NCBI GenBank assembly: GCA_905160935.1 | Contig: CAJHZI010000507.1 | Coordinates: 178,501-242,500 of the forward strand | DNA from: Enchytraeus crypticus | Lineage: Eukaryota; Annelida; Clitellata; Enchytraeida; Enchytraeidae | Length of the DNA: 64,000 nt | Direction: 5' to 3' | In this document: in pieces, positions 34,501 through 45,365 of the stretch | How the letters are laid out: every line of letters begins with the position of its first letter | How positions within the stretch are numbered: position 1 is the first letter of the stretch | The notes under the pieces: model-generated | The model's input: only the letters and a program-made list of their open reading frames with translations | Database searches by the model: none | What the model was told of the DNA's origin: nothing | Position numbers and translations under genes: made by a program

Positions 34501-35412
34501 GTACCAAGCATAATCTTCAGTGCAACTGAGTCAGTTGAAGCTGAATTGTCACAAAATTATACCGATGAGGAATTCGAAGAAGACAATGATGATTTGGAAG
34601 AACAAGTTGTAATTGAGGGATCCAGAGCTGATCAGATTTTCGAAAAATATGAGACCAGTCCAGCTGAAATAATAGAAGGTGACCAAGTTCATTTGGAAAT
34701 TGATCAAGAAGAGGTTGAGGAAGATATTTCAGATTACGAGGTACCGCACAGTTCTGAATTTTACGGAATTTCTGAGAGTATGACCAGTGATGTATTCTCA
34801 GATGCTGTAGACACCGTGCTAAATGAAGAACCTCAAACTCAGCTATCATCTTTTCATCAAGCAGAACTAATTCACACCAAGCCAGCGAAAGAAAGCGTAG
34901 TTCCAACAGCAAAAACAATTCGTTGTTCGGCTGATGAGTTTTTAAGCTTACAACGTCAGCGTGCTGATCTTATCGCTGAATTGGAAAGAACCCGTAGTGC
35001 TAGTGGCGATCTTTCACCAGGCTGGTCTCATGCTTGCATGACCTCACATCTCAGTCAATTAGAGCAGGATGATGATAGTGGGTCTGGCTTCAGGGATCAG
35101 GGCCTGCCCCATGTTAACCGTGCCATGAGCCTAAGCTACGACTCGCGGCTCTACGAATGCGGTTACTCCAGAAGAGCTCTCTATGTGATCGAGGAAGGTC
35201 CTCAGGAGAGAGGGCAGGCCCATGCCGAGTCCATCAGCCCAGATTCAGAGGATCAGGACTGGGAGGACGTGGGATCGTATGATGTGATTTGTGCGGCAGA
35301 AGAGAGCAAAGATGACGATGAGGTTCTACAGGAAGGTGTAACGACTGAAATAGCTAAGGAGATGGTAAGACTAAGACAAGAAGAGATCGATGAAATGATA
35401 CCAGATTGGCAG
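28531..35412 (+). CDS. Giant low-complexity protein gene, coding exon 1 (residues 1-2294 of 3,866)
   Basis: The first of five phase-matched exons (36479-38450, 39630-39871, 40576-40750, 41290-43619); the spliced length is 11,601 nt. ATG at 28531 has G at -3 and G at +4, with an in-frame TAA at 28507. The frame runs on to 35448, but the donor TGGCAG|GTACTA after 35412 joins, in phase 0, to the next exon. The protein is Ser/Glu/Lys-rich with coiled-coil-like stretches (EEKCERLLREIESLKESV at about 470-490) and no domain I recognise. Internal repeats include three N-terminal SLNEERIQELE-type units (residues 7-125), two LPS.DAVD.I..N.YEL.D motifs (about 655 and 809), a 50-residue ISK.ENRNISEK duplication (about 1345-1446) and an exact 30-bp duplication at 34087-34146. 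A cytoskeletal or scaffold role is only a guess from composition. Confidence 0.8.
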
Positions 35413-35751
35413 GTACTACTAGCGAATAAATGTAGTTTGTTAGGTTAAAATTGACAATAAATCATTCATTGCACTCTAGATCATACACTCCAGCGACTCT
35501 ACACCATATTACTGTTTGATTTTGCTGGTGGACGATTTGATAGATGACTTGCTTGATGAGCAAGAGATCACTGGTTTAACTCCTATGGCCTGTCTCTAAT
35601 TTGCAGTTCAGCAGAGAAATCAGTTAATTAAATAGCATTTTATGGCATCTATATCAATTATTACAACGCCCCATGATTTAAGTAGGCAGTTGTAATTCCT
35701 TGACGTTACTATTCAAAAACTACAAGTGTATTGTTCGGTATTTCTTCTAAT

Positions 35752-35880
35752 GATGGGCGCTTATTACATGCTGCCAATTGAAAATTGTGGTCTCCTAATA
35801 CAGACCACCCTTTTCCAATGTTGAGCTCCTAATACATGCCACCCATATCGAATATTGGGCTTTTATTACATTCCATAAAT
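35752..35880. repeat. About 35-bp imperfect tandem repeat, under four copies
   Basis: Units start near 35752, 35788, 35822 and 35856. They share a TGRGCTCCTAATACA core followed by a CCACCC..TTCCAAT-like half. Confidence 0.6.
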
Positions 35881-36149
35881 TTCTATGCATTCCTTACTTT
35901 AACCTGCTGTTACAGTATGTACCTACCAAATGTACTGCTATTATACATGTACATTATTTTTCTATTATACATGTACACGTACATTACTTTTACACCCTGC
36001 AAGTATAACATTATTTTGTGATAATGTAAGATTTGCTTATCCACATTTTCAGAATAAATCGAAGATATTAACAAAAAGCTAGCATCTGTTTACTCTATTT
36101 TAGACTAAATTTCTTATGGTGCTCAACTATTAGAAAATCTCTAAGTTAA

Positions 36150-36255
36150 AAGTCTGGCCGAATCGTTGGCATGTTGATAAGTTGTCCGACTGCGATTCAG
36201 TAGTTGAGGGTTAAAACCCAATGCTCTCTTCGTCAGTGACACATTTTCGAAATAG
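36150..36255 (+). repeat. Degenerate SINE A copy in intron 1
   Basis: TGGCATGTTGATAAGTTGTCCGACTGCG..TCAGTAGTT resembles the A-box half, and GAGGGTTAAAACCCAATGCTCTC..CGTCAGTGACA the B-box half, of SINE A. Confidence 0.55.
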
Positions 36256-36478
36256 TAAACTATCGTTGAACCAGGCTTTAACGGTTCAAATAATATTTAT
36301 TGAAACGTATAGCAAGTATTATTTCTACATATTTCAGATACAGCTATTAGAAAAAAGTAAAGTCCTTGAACAGTGAGCATCGTAATTTAAGAAAAAATGT
36401 TGTTACAATTATTTGTTCAGAATGTGCGTATTTGGCACTTTGACCTCTATTTTAAATACTATAATGTGTGCATTACAG

Positions 36479-38450
36479 GACGTAGTAGTGCCCCTGTCAG
36501 ACACCCATCAATCTACTCCTTCTTCACCCAGCAAGACCAGAAACCCAGAGAAGACTGAACCTTCAGAGAAATTCCAAGAATACCTTGATCTTGCCATCGC
36601 CACGCCTCCAGTGGAGGACTCTCAGTCATCACCTCCATCAGTCCCTCCCGGTGGTGAGAACTATAGTCAGTACGTGAGCAGAGATCATCTAGATAGATCG
36701 AAGGATGAAAATGAGGCGCTTGTCAGAGCCAGAAGAGCCGGAGAAGATGAAACTACAGCAGAAGATATTAAAGCAACTACTGAATCTCCTGAAACAACTG
36801 AAGCAATTGAAACAATTGAAACTGAAAAAAATGAAGCTGTTGAGAGTTTAGCTGATGCTGGAAAAAGCTCTATTGAATATGATACTTCTGTTGATACAGC
36901 TACTAATGATGTACCAACGACAGCAAATAGTGAGTCGGTAGCTAACTCTGATGCTAATGCTGATGATTCAATTTTGGCTGATTCTGCTGAGGACATTGAA
37001 TCAGCTGTTTATTCTGCTACAGAGCTTACTGCAGCTGCTGATGCAGTTATCGGTGAGTATTCCGCTGCTGAAGCTCCAGTGATTTCTGATTCAGCTGTTG
37101 AGACCTCTACAGCTACTGATTCTATTAGTGTGGACGCAGCTGCTGATGCGGACTTAATAGCAGATTTAGCTGCAGTTGATACTACTTGTGGTGATATGAA
37201 TTTGGCTGCAGACTCTATTGACTATGATGACAGTAGAGCTACTGTAAACGAAAGTGATTTAGCAATAATTAATGCTGAAGTATCAGCTACTGATATTATT
37301 AATGAAGCTATTGCAGAAGTAACTTCCCAGACAGCGGAGATTGCTAGAGATGCAGCAGCTGATGACGTTGTATCACCGAGGGATAACACCGCGACAGATA
37401 GCTCAGCTGCTGAACCCCCAGCTGCAGCTGTTAAATCTTCCAATATCCATCTTGGTCGTGATAATTTTGACACTGCAGAACAATCTAGGAACCTCGAAGA
37501 AGATAAAACGCCTGAAGATGTTCCATCAGCGACACTTTTAGAAGCAGAGCAAACTGACGAATTTAAAGGATCTGAGCCATGTAAGGAAGAAAAAAGTGAA
37601 AATGGAAGTGAACCGGTAGAAGGTATGAAACAGAACAAGTCCAATACTTTAAACGCTGAGACGGAAGAAAGCCTGTCACTTGACTACGTTCAGACTGTTA
37701 AAGCTAGCAAAGATGAGACTTCGCTAGCACCCAATAAACCCGCAAGAGTGACTTTTGTAGAATCTGTTTCTAAGGAAATGCAGAAAACAACATCTGAGGA
37801 GCACTCGCAAGACTTCATTTCAGGAACAACCGTTGAAGATAAATTCAAGCCAGAAGAGTCCGACACTGTAATCCATAAGGCATCTGCTGAACTCTCGTCC
37901 AGTTTGGACTCAAAACTGCGAGCTACTGACGATTCAGCACAATTTCCAGCACAGACGGAGGCAAATGAGTGTACAAAGCCTGTAAGTCCTTCAATGAAAA
38001 GGAAAGTTGATCGAGGTGATGCTCTTGTAGAACTGCTACAAGGTCCAAGTGCGCCATATGTAAAACAGGAAGAGCTACCACCACCATTACTCGCTAAGAC
38101 TTTGGTGGAGAAGTTTAAAACCATCCAGGAGGAATATAGAAAACTTGCAGAGTTAAAGGGACGGCCGAAGGTTCGCAGTGCTCCGACCACCCCTTTTAGG
38201 CGACGACTTCGTCAACTGGGTGGAGCTGAATCTGGTAGGGAAGAAGGTCAAGAGCTTTCGTCAGATTCACTCAGTTCCTCCACGGAGCAGCTTGCCTCGG
38301 AGGACAGGATAGGAACCAAAGATTTTAACGAGGAAGGATTTCCACATCAGGGTATTGCTCAGGAGCTTCTGGCTCAGTGGAAATACATGGAAGAGAGGAG
38401 CGCAACTGGTGGTGGTTCTGGTCTCAGCTCATCTCGATCTTCCTTATCCG
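36479..38450 (+). CDS. Giant gene, coding exon 2 (about residues 2295-2951)
   Basis: The acceptor GTGTGCATTACAG precedes 36479 and is entered in phase 0 (reading DVVVPLSDTHQS). It leaves at TTATCCG|GTAGGT after 38450 in phase 1. The first two thirds are an acidic Ala/Asp/Thr/Ser-rich region with ADA and SAVETSTATDS-like patterns, probably disordered. The last third is more ordered: KTLVEKFKTIQEEYRKLAEL, then RPKVRSAPTTPFRRRLRQL and ELLAQWKYMEERSA, and finally a Ser-rich run. If the donor is ignored the frame stops at 38528. Confidence 0.8.
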
Positions 38451-39629
38451 GTAGGTCACAAATGATAAGTCTTAGGTACGGGATTTATGGGTTCCTGATT
38501 ATTTTAAATTTATGGATTTTTGGCTGTTAATATCAATCTACTTTATCACTTAATAGGATTTTAAGTTTTCGAAATGGATTTATATTTCTTTGATTTAAGT
38601 TTCACTTCGATGTTTACTTATATAGCTATTATTTTTTAGTATAACAAAAAAATGTAAGCGCCGAATCTAAATCGCGTCACAATTGCAGTCAACTTTTTTA
38701 AATTTCTAATAATACTCTACTTTTCATGGTAATTTGCAGCTAAACTATTATAAGTTTAAACTGATTTCCTGTAGCCTGATGGTATTGATGTACCAATAAC
38801 TCTGCAAATTCTCAGAGTCATTTTGTATTTTAATTTAGTTAAATTAATTATTAATCGGCAACGCTGAATACACACATTGTGAGTTATAGTAAAGGAAAAA
38901 TCTAATGTTAACGTCAGTGTCCTCACTCGAATGCAATGTCAGTGACGGGCGAGCCCAGGAATTGAACCCCGCACATACTGATCCTTGGTCGAGTATCTTT
39001 CCGATATCGCCACTGGCTCCAGCCAATACTTGACAAAGATACTAAAAACAATCTGCCTAAGACAATAATGATGATGGTCCTAAGTGGCAGTGGATCATTA
39101 AGCATCAGGTCATAAACGATACAGAGAAGAGATGGATACGTCATCCATTGACTAGATTTATACTTTTCATGCAACCAAGACCACACAAGCTTGTTCACTA
39201 TTACCTGAGAAATAAGCAGGCGAATAATAACCCTATGCAGTGTCAACCATGTTTTCATTCATTATTGAAGAAATAGATCAACTTTAATTTCTTATATGAC
39301 TTGCATATTTACTTTAAACAACGAAATCGACTATGTATCCAACTTATCGGAATGGTTAATTTATTTAAATCGGATTACTGCCTTAAATTCTTGATTTATT
39401 TGAAAATGTATTTGCAGATTAATGCGGTTTCGTAGGAGATGATTTTGTTTAGAATATGAATAGCTAATACAATAGATTCGAAATTATCACTGTTATGCTG
39501 AAGTGATCTATTCCTGTAATTGATTTATTGCTGTATCTTGTGTATTGATTAGTAGCAGTTATCTGTTGTACTTATTTACCGCTGCTATCTCATGGACAGA
39601 TTTATCGATTTGCTGATTGGTAACTTTAG
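38451..39629 (+). other. Intron 2 of the giant gene
   Basis: GTAGGT...AACTTTAG. It contains a SINE A copy at 38900-39028 on the - strand and otherwise AT-rich sequence. Confidence 0.65.
38900..39028 (-). repeat. tRNA-derived SINE A copy (intron 2)
   Basis: On the - strand: TTGGCTGGAGCCAGTGGCGATATCGG head with A box, GGGTTCAATTCCTGG B-box region, GCTCGCCCGTCACTGACATTGC, GAGGACACTGACGTTAAC. Confidence 0.85.
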
Positions 39630-39871
39630 GTCTATCCAATCTGACTAAGTCCACAAGCAGGCAGGGTGGACTGTGGTGGAGACCAAGGACTTCCGGTGAT
39701 CACGAGACAGAGTCCTTGGTGTCTGGACTGCTGGACGATGAGTCAGGGGTCATGTCAAAGGTTGACCCCAGTGAGAGGCCTCCACCCCATCTTACCCAGT
39801 ACATGCTGGCCATGTTCAGAGGTAAAGAACAAGAGGCTCAGATCATCGGTGGACTGTTGTCTAAGCCTAAG
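39630..39871 (+). CDS. Giant gene, coding exon 3 (about residues 2952-3032)
   Basis: A small exon between acceptor GTAACTTTAG and the strong donor CCTAAG|GTACGT. It is entered in phase 1 and left in phase 0, matching its neighbours. It has a hydrophobic/aromatic stretch (GGLWWRPRTSG), an acidic segment (GLLDDESG) and PPPHLTQYMLAMFRGKEQEA. That last stretch is a helix-like motif resembling ELLAQWKYMEER and TLVEKFKTIQEE of exon 2. Two other AG sites just downstream would give the wrong phase. Confidence 0.7.
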
Positions 39872-40575
39872 GTACGTACATCGTCTAATTACTCAAAGGT
39901 TTGTTATATTCCATGCTGTTCTTATTCTAACAACCGTCTTATGTGAATGTCGGTATGGCTACTGTTTTTCGCTGAATTGATAATAAATAAAATTTGTAAT
40001 AAATTAAATTAGACACATGTATTTAATACGAATATTTTAAAATTATTCAAAATTGCTTGTTGGTATTATAACTGTTAAGTTTGTGTTTTAAACTTGAAAC
40101 TACATTCCTGATTCTTTTACTTAACAAAGAAACTGTATGTACACTTAGAGTATCAGGCAACAAGTAGCAGCTAACTCAGCCATTAACATTAATGTTTGAA
40201 AAACAAATATCTAATTAGAATAAATTTTGAATCAAAGTTGTTCTTCTTTCTAGCTATATGTGATATTTTATAGCATTATGGTAATTAATTTTAAGTTACA
40301 AATAGACATATTTTAATATAACATGCCAATATTTTATATAAATCGGCTGAAGCCAGTGGCGATGTCAGTAAGATATTCGACTGCGGTTCAGTATGTGAAT
40401 GGTTCAAATTCTGGGCTTTCCCGTCACTGACATCGCTTTTGAGTAATGAAACTGACGTTAACACTAGCTTTACCGGCTTTACCGTCGTTGTATAAACTTG
40501 ATCAAATATTTTCATTAATTACTGTAGAACTATAAATGGGAAGTTAAGGATTCTGATCGACCTTCACTTCTTAAG
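39872..40575 (+). other. Intron 3 of the giant gene
   Basis: GTACGT...TTCTTAAG. It contains a SINE A copy at 40342-40484 on the + strand. Confidence 0.65.
40342..40484 (+). repeat. tRNA-derived SINE A copy (intron 3)
   Basis: CGGCTGAAGCCAGTGGCGATGTCAGTAAGATA head with A box, GGTTCAAATTCTGGGCT B box, CCCGTCACTGACATCGCTTT, GAAACTGACGTTAACACTAGC and a tail of AGCTTTACCGGCTTTACC units. Confidence 0.88.
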
Positions 40576-40750
40576 GTCATATCACCAGGAGACGCTTCGA
40601 GAATATCACGTGATCGACCTCTGCAACGCAAGAGATCTGTCAGCGAATCATCTGCCAACGACGTATCACGTGATATCAGTGACGTCATAGCCGGGCTGTC
40701 CAATCAGATAACTACTGAATTTCAGTATGACAATTTTTCTGGGGCACAAG
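40576..40750 (+). CDS. Giant gene, coding exon 4 (about residues 3033-3090)
   Basis: The acceptor CTTCACTTCTTAAG is followed by an open 175-base exon ending CACAAG|GTAATC, entered in phase 0 and left in phase 1. The peptide is Ser/Arg-rich (SPGDASRISRDRPLQRKRS) and then GLSNQITTEFQYDNFSGAQ. It was found from splice-phase reasoning, as it is too short to stand out as a frame. Its length fits both neighbours. Confidence 0.7.
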
Positions 40751-41289
40751 GTAATCTTTAAAATTATGAACCTATGATATTTTACTATACAGTCACACCA
40801 TAGAATTATATTACATTATATTATATTAGCCATAATTTACTTATGCTTATGCTATTATTATATTACTGACTATCCATATTTATTTTTAATAACGATGTAA
40901 AATAGTAAAAAGTTCTATTTTGTCATAATTTCTGGAAAGGTCATTCCCCGCTGTCAAATGGCTCCCGATTACCATTCAGATTAAACAAAACTAGTATGTT
41001 TACAAAAAATTAAGACACTTCCAACACAAGATACTTTGTGTATTGGTATATCTCTTAATAGATGTACTGCAGTGTAACTTACTTTCAAAATAAATAATAG
41101 GCCGACATTTATCGTTGTCATTTTTCTTTGTCTCTCGTTCATTCTCTCTCTCTCTCTCTCTCTTTTTTTCTCTCTCTCTCTCTATGTCTCTCTTGAGTTT
41201 CTGTCAAAAATGGAAACTTAATAAGGGAAATTATTTTGACCAGGAATTTAATGTTACAAATGAATATACAATTCTAATATAATCAACAG
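40751..41289 (+). other. Intron 4 of the giant gene
   Basis: GTAATC...AATCAACAG. It contains a CT-rich microsatellite at about 41130-41195 and no SINE copy. Confidence 0.65.
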
Positions 41290-43619
41290 GTCCGGATATT
41301 CACATTGAGGTCACTCAACCGGAAGTCACTGATTCGGAAGGACTCAACAGGAAATCATTCAGCGACGAATTGCCGCCTTATCCCGAGATACTCGACGGTG
41401 GTACTATACCAGACAATGAAGACGCCATTCAAAACAACGGTTCAGACAGAAAGATCAGTAGATATGAGGATAAAATCTCAAATATTGGTATACCTGAACG
41501 AGTAGAGGAAATTCTGCAGGTGTCTCGTGAAGATATCAATGTTTCTGGGGTCGACATTTCACAGGGGATTTCCTCTACAAAAGTCCATGACGGTAGTAAA
41601 CAATCAGATGTGGTATCCCAGGAGAGTGAACTGTTGAAACAGTTCAAGAGTGATGAATATCTCCAATCAAGAATATCGACTGAAAAAGTCTCTAATGAAG
41701 AAAAGCTCTCACCAAACTTAGATTCAGAGCGGGTAGTTGTACAGGAAGAAGTTGTAGAATCATTTTCATCAACGGAGACTTGCAGAGTTCTTGACTCAAG
41801 TTCTAGTATACCGGACTCCGTGCCACATGAACCCAGTGAAAGACAATCCCTGCAGTCGACGCTGACTAAAGAAACCCAGGAGAAAACTCCATCCTCCGTA
41901 GATGTCGACGAGGAGAAGGCTGCTAGTAAAGATATTACCCAAACCATCAAGATATCTTCTGAAACCAACTCGCAAGACGAAGCAAAATCTTCTAAACAAA
42001 ATCTCTCATATATAGGAGAAACAGTAGAAACAACGGCGAAGAAAGAAACAATTAGAACTGAAGAAAACTTCGGCAGGTCTGACGACATGGAAAGAACAAC
42101 AAAGAGTAAGGCATCAGAGTCTGTTATTGAACCCAGCGTGTCTACTGATTCCACGAAGGCCAGTCATTCCCGGAGCTTGGAATCAGATACTAACCATGCG
42201 AGAATGGAAAGCAGTAGAGACATACAACAACAGCAACCACCTGCAACACAGGAAGAAACAGGACATCAGGAATGTCGTTCAAGAGAGTTGTCCGAGTATC
42301 AAAAGGAACAACATGAATCGACGATAGAAACCGAAGATAGGCAACGAGATCGAGAACAACAGCGTGAGCAACGGTTGCTGCAACAATCAGATAGTAAGGT
42401 GGAACAACAGGAGCAGAGAGTTCATAGATTAGAACACAAACAACAACAACAACAGCAAAGCTATAGACACGGGCAAAGTGATGATCGGTCTAGAGAAAAA
42501 CAACCTGGTGAGTATGGGGTTAAAGAGAAGCAACAACAGCGAGATGAAAGAGATGAACAACAGCAACATAGAGATAATCAATATAGAGATGAACAAGAGA
42601 AACATAGTGATCAATCTAGAGATGAACAACAGCAACATAGAGATAATCAATATAGAGATGAACAAGAGAAACATAGTGATCAATCTAGAGATGAACAACA
42701 GCAACATAGAGATAATCAATATAGAGATGAACAAGAGAAACATAGTGATCAATCTAGAGATGAACAACAGCAACATAGAGATAATCAATATAGAGATGAA
42801 CAAGAGAAACATAGAGAATATCAATCTAGAGATGAACAACAACAACATAGAGATTATCAATCAAGAGATGAACAAGAGAGACAGAGATACTATCAAAATA
42901 GAGATGAACAAGAGAAACACAGAGATTATCAATCTAGAGATGAACAACAACAACATAGAGATTATCAATCTAGAGATGAACGAGAGAGACAGAGAGATTA
43001 TCAATCTAGAGATGAACAAGAGAAACATAGAGATCATCAATCTAGAGATGAACGAGAGAGACAGAGAGATTATCAATCTAGAGATGAACAAGAGAAGCAT
43101 AGAGATCATCAATCTAGAGATGGACAACAACAACATAGAGATTATCAATCAAGAGATGAACAACAGAGACAGAGAGACTATCAAAATAGAGATGAACAAG
43201 AGAAACAGCGAAAACATCAAGAGGACCAACAACATAGAGGTTATAGACCAGGAGAACACCAACAACATAGAGAAGAACAACAACGTGAAGATTATTATTC
43301 TAGAGAACAGCAACGTAGAAAATATGGAGACGAAGAACAACAGAGAGATTACCGTTCTAGAGAACAAGAGCAACAGAGAGAACATCGAGATGAACAACGC
43401 CATAAAGATTATCGTTCAAGAGAACAACAGCAAGAGAGAGAATATAAAGATGAACAACAACATGATGACTATAGGTATAGAGAACAACAACAACAATATG
43501 AGTACTATAGGTCTAGAGAAGAGCAACAACAACAACAACATGAGTACTATAGGTCTAGAGGCGAGCAACAACAACAACGACAAGAATTACGAGATGAACA
43601 AGCTCAACAACGAAAATAG
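41290..43619 (+). CDS. Giant gene, last coding exon with Q/R/D/E 12-residue repeat array (about residues 3091-3866)
   Basis: The acceptor AATCAACAG is entered in phase 1; the peptide starts PDIHIEVTQPEVTDSEG, and the frame closes at TAG 43617. After an acidic Ser-rich region comes a Gln-rich charged region. It contains the unit RDEQ..HRDYQS, repeated at least 16 times between 42540 and 43230. The first part is homogenised into 69-bp (23-residue) double units. Beyond it the repeats become irregular (YRSREQQQ). It is strongly hydrophilic and either coiled-coil or disordered. Other frames and the opposite strand stay open across the repeat only because the unit lacks stops. Remnants of a related repeat continue past the stop. 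Confidence 0.8.
42540..43230 (+). repeat. 36/69-bp coding minisatellite in the last exon of the giant gene
   Basis: The basic unit AGAGATGAACAACAGCAACAT... is 36 bases (12 codons). From 42550 to about 42800 pairs of units, one shortened by a codon, form near-identical 69-bp blocks. From 42800 the 36-bp units are more varied. Confidence 0.9.
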
Positions 43620-43985
43620 CAACAACGTCATACAGGCGAGCAACACTAGCAACAACAAAACTGTGATTGTAAATCTATAAGTGTGACAACAACAACAACA
43701 ACGTCGTAAAGATGAGCAATACTAAACAACGACTACGCATTGATTATAAATCTAGAGTGTAACACCAACAACGTCATATAGACGAGGAACACTAGCAAAA
43801 CAATATTGCGATTATATATCTAGAGCGCAATAAAAGCAACGTCATATAGACGAGCAACACTAAACAACGACAACGTTGTGACCATAATGCTAGAGTGTAA
43901 CAACAACGTCATACAGACGAGCAACACTAAATAACGACAACGACAATGTTATGACTATAAAACTATACTGTGACAACAACAACGA
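43620..43985 (+). repeat. Degenerate tandem repeat continuing after the stop codon
   Basis: Units of roughly 75-80 bases share CAACAACGTCATA.AGACGAGCAACACTA, then ACAACGACAA and GATTATAAATCTAGAGTG. The first follows the stop directly and, in the old frame, reads QQRHTGEQH, resembling the coding repeats. Stops interrupt every copy. Confidence 0.75.
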
Positions 43986-44138
43986 TACTATAATTATGGA
44001 TAGCACTGGATGCAAGCAACAATAGAAGATTAACTATTTTAGATCTAAAAATGGAGCAGTTCATTATTAGTGGAGACTCAGTGATTTTAGTAAAGTAATA
44101 TCTTTCAAATTACTAATTTCTAAGGCTATCAGTTTACT

Positions 44139-44144
44139 AAATAA
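44139..44144 (+). terminator. Candidate polyadenylation signal of the giant gene
   Basis: An AATAAA 520 bases after the stop, beyond the degenerate repeat, in AT-rich sequence. No cleavage evidence. Confidence 0.35.
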
Positions 44145-44657
44145 ACAATTATCTGACGACAGTCATTGGAAATTTCTGCTCTATATTTAACAGAACAATT
44201 TCAATGGGTAGAACTGCTAATTTTGCCCGTAGCTATGTAGTAAAGTCGATTTTTTATTAATTGTATATTTTCTAAATCCGCACAACGGCTGTTCTATTCT
44301 TACCTTCGCACACTTGATTGTAGTCTTGTTTCGTTTCGCTTGACAGGTCAACAATTTCTAAACTTTGATCTCGCTTCTTATCAATTTTTCAGGCATTACA
44401 AAAATCACGGCTGGGTCGAGAGTCCATTTAACATTAAATTTTATATCTTTATATATTCCATGAGAAACGGTCGATAATAACATTTAGAGAGTTCGAATTC
44501 CATCGTATCTGACGGTAGAAATGAAAGCATTTTACCTTTTGAATGGAACAGATTCCCATTGAAGGTTCGAGGTCTATTAATTCTAATTCTGACGTTACAA
44601 CCTCTGCTAGTTTATCGAGAAAAAGGAAAGAATGAACAAATGCAGAGTCCTTATCTA

Positions 44658-44790
44658 GTGTTCTTCCAAGTGGTAAGTCCAAGTTACATGTTACTTTCAT
44701 GCTTCTGTTTCCACACTTCATAAAGTGCACTCAATCGATTAACAAGTTATACTTATCCCCTTCACAAAAGGCTATGCCCTATCTGCGCCA
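44658..44790 (-). repeat. SINE D copy
   Basis: The reverse complement reads ATGGCGCAGATAGGGCATAG (A-box-like TGGCGCAGATAGG), CCTTTTGTGAAGGGGATAA, GATTGAGTGCACTTTATG and ACCACTTGGAAGAACACTAG. It matches the other copies block by block. Confidence 0.7.
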
Positions 44791-45079
44791 TAAAGTATCC
44801 CTATTACTATATAATGTATAGCTTGGCAATAATATGGTTTCTGCAGTGATTTCTCGTTGCCTTCCTCATTTCTTGTTCAGTCGTACGACACGTACAGTTT
44901 GCTGTTTGCCAACTGTTCATTGTACAACATTTGTTCTGGTTGTTTTTGTGTCTCTCTGCTGATGACAATTGCAACACCAATAAAAGGTATTAACTAGAAT
45001 CGTTGGATCCCCGACACCAGACAATGAATGTAGCATCTCAGTTGTTCCAAGGAATCCTATATATACTGTATAAATGTGT

Positions 45080-45080
45080 G

Positions 45081-45136
<56 letters not shown>

Positions 45137-45214
45137 CATATAGGCTATAGAGATTTTATAAAGAGGGGTTACGATTTAGAAAAATATAGTTAAAATACAT
45201 CTATAAAGGGGTCG

Positions 45215-45282
<68 letters not shown>

Positions 45283-45293
45283 CATATATACAG

Positions 45294-45348
<55 letters not shown>

Positions 45349-45365
45349 GTATATATATATAGTAG
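45080..45365. repeat. Three long (TA)n microsatellites
   Basis: Pure TA tracts at about 45084-45134, 45215-45275 and 45300-45345, separated by short unique sequence. Confidence 0.95.

Larger units (their letters stand above)
35413..36478 (+). other. Intron 1 of the giant gene
   Basis: GTACTA...CATTACAG. It contains a 35-bp imperfect tandem repeat (35752-35880) and a degenerate SINE A copy (36150-36255). If it is retained, the frame ends at the TAA at 35446. Confidence 0.7.

Noticed and set aside
28531..35448. Single-exon gene ending at 35448
   Set aside because: The frame does reach a stop there, but the last 11 codons lie beyond a good donor, and an acceptor 1.07 kb downstream joins in phase to a long coding exon. 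Retention remains possible as an isoform.
39617..39946. Use of acceptors nearer the GGTGGACTG of exon 3
   Set aside because: Those AG sites give phase 2 or 0, incompatible with the phase-1 donor at 38450; only the site before 39630 fits.
42478..43680. 400-codon frame overlapping the last exon of the giant gene, plus long - strand frames
   Set aside because: The repeat unit has no stops in these frames. The frame chosen is the one that joins upstream exons in phase and has the better-defined acceptor.
44449..44730. 93-codon - strand frame
   Set aside because: Partly made of a SINE D copy, with no domain or splice support.
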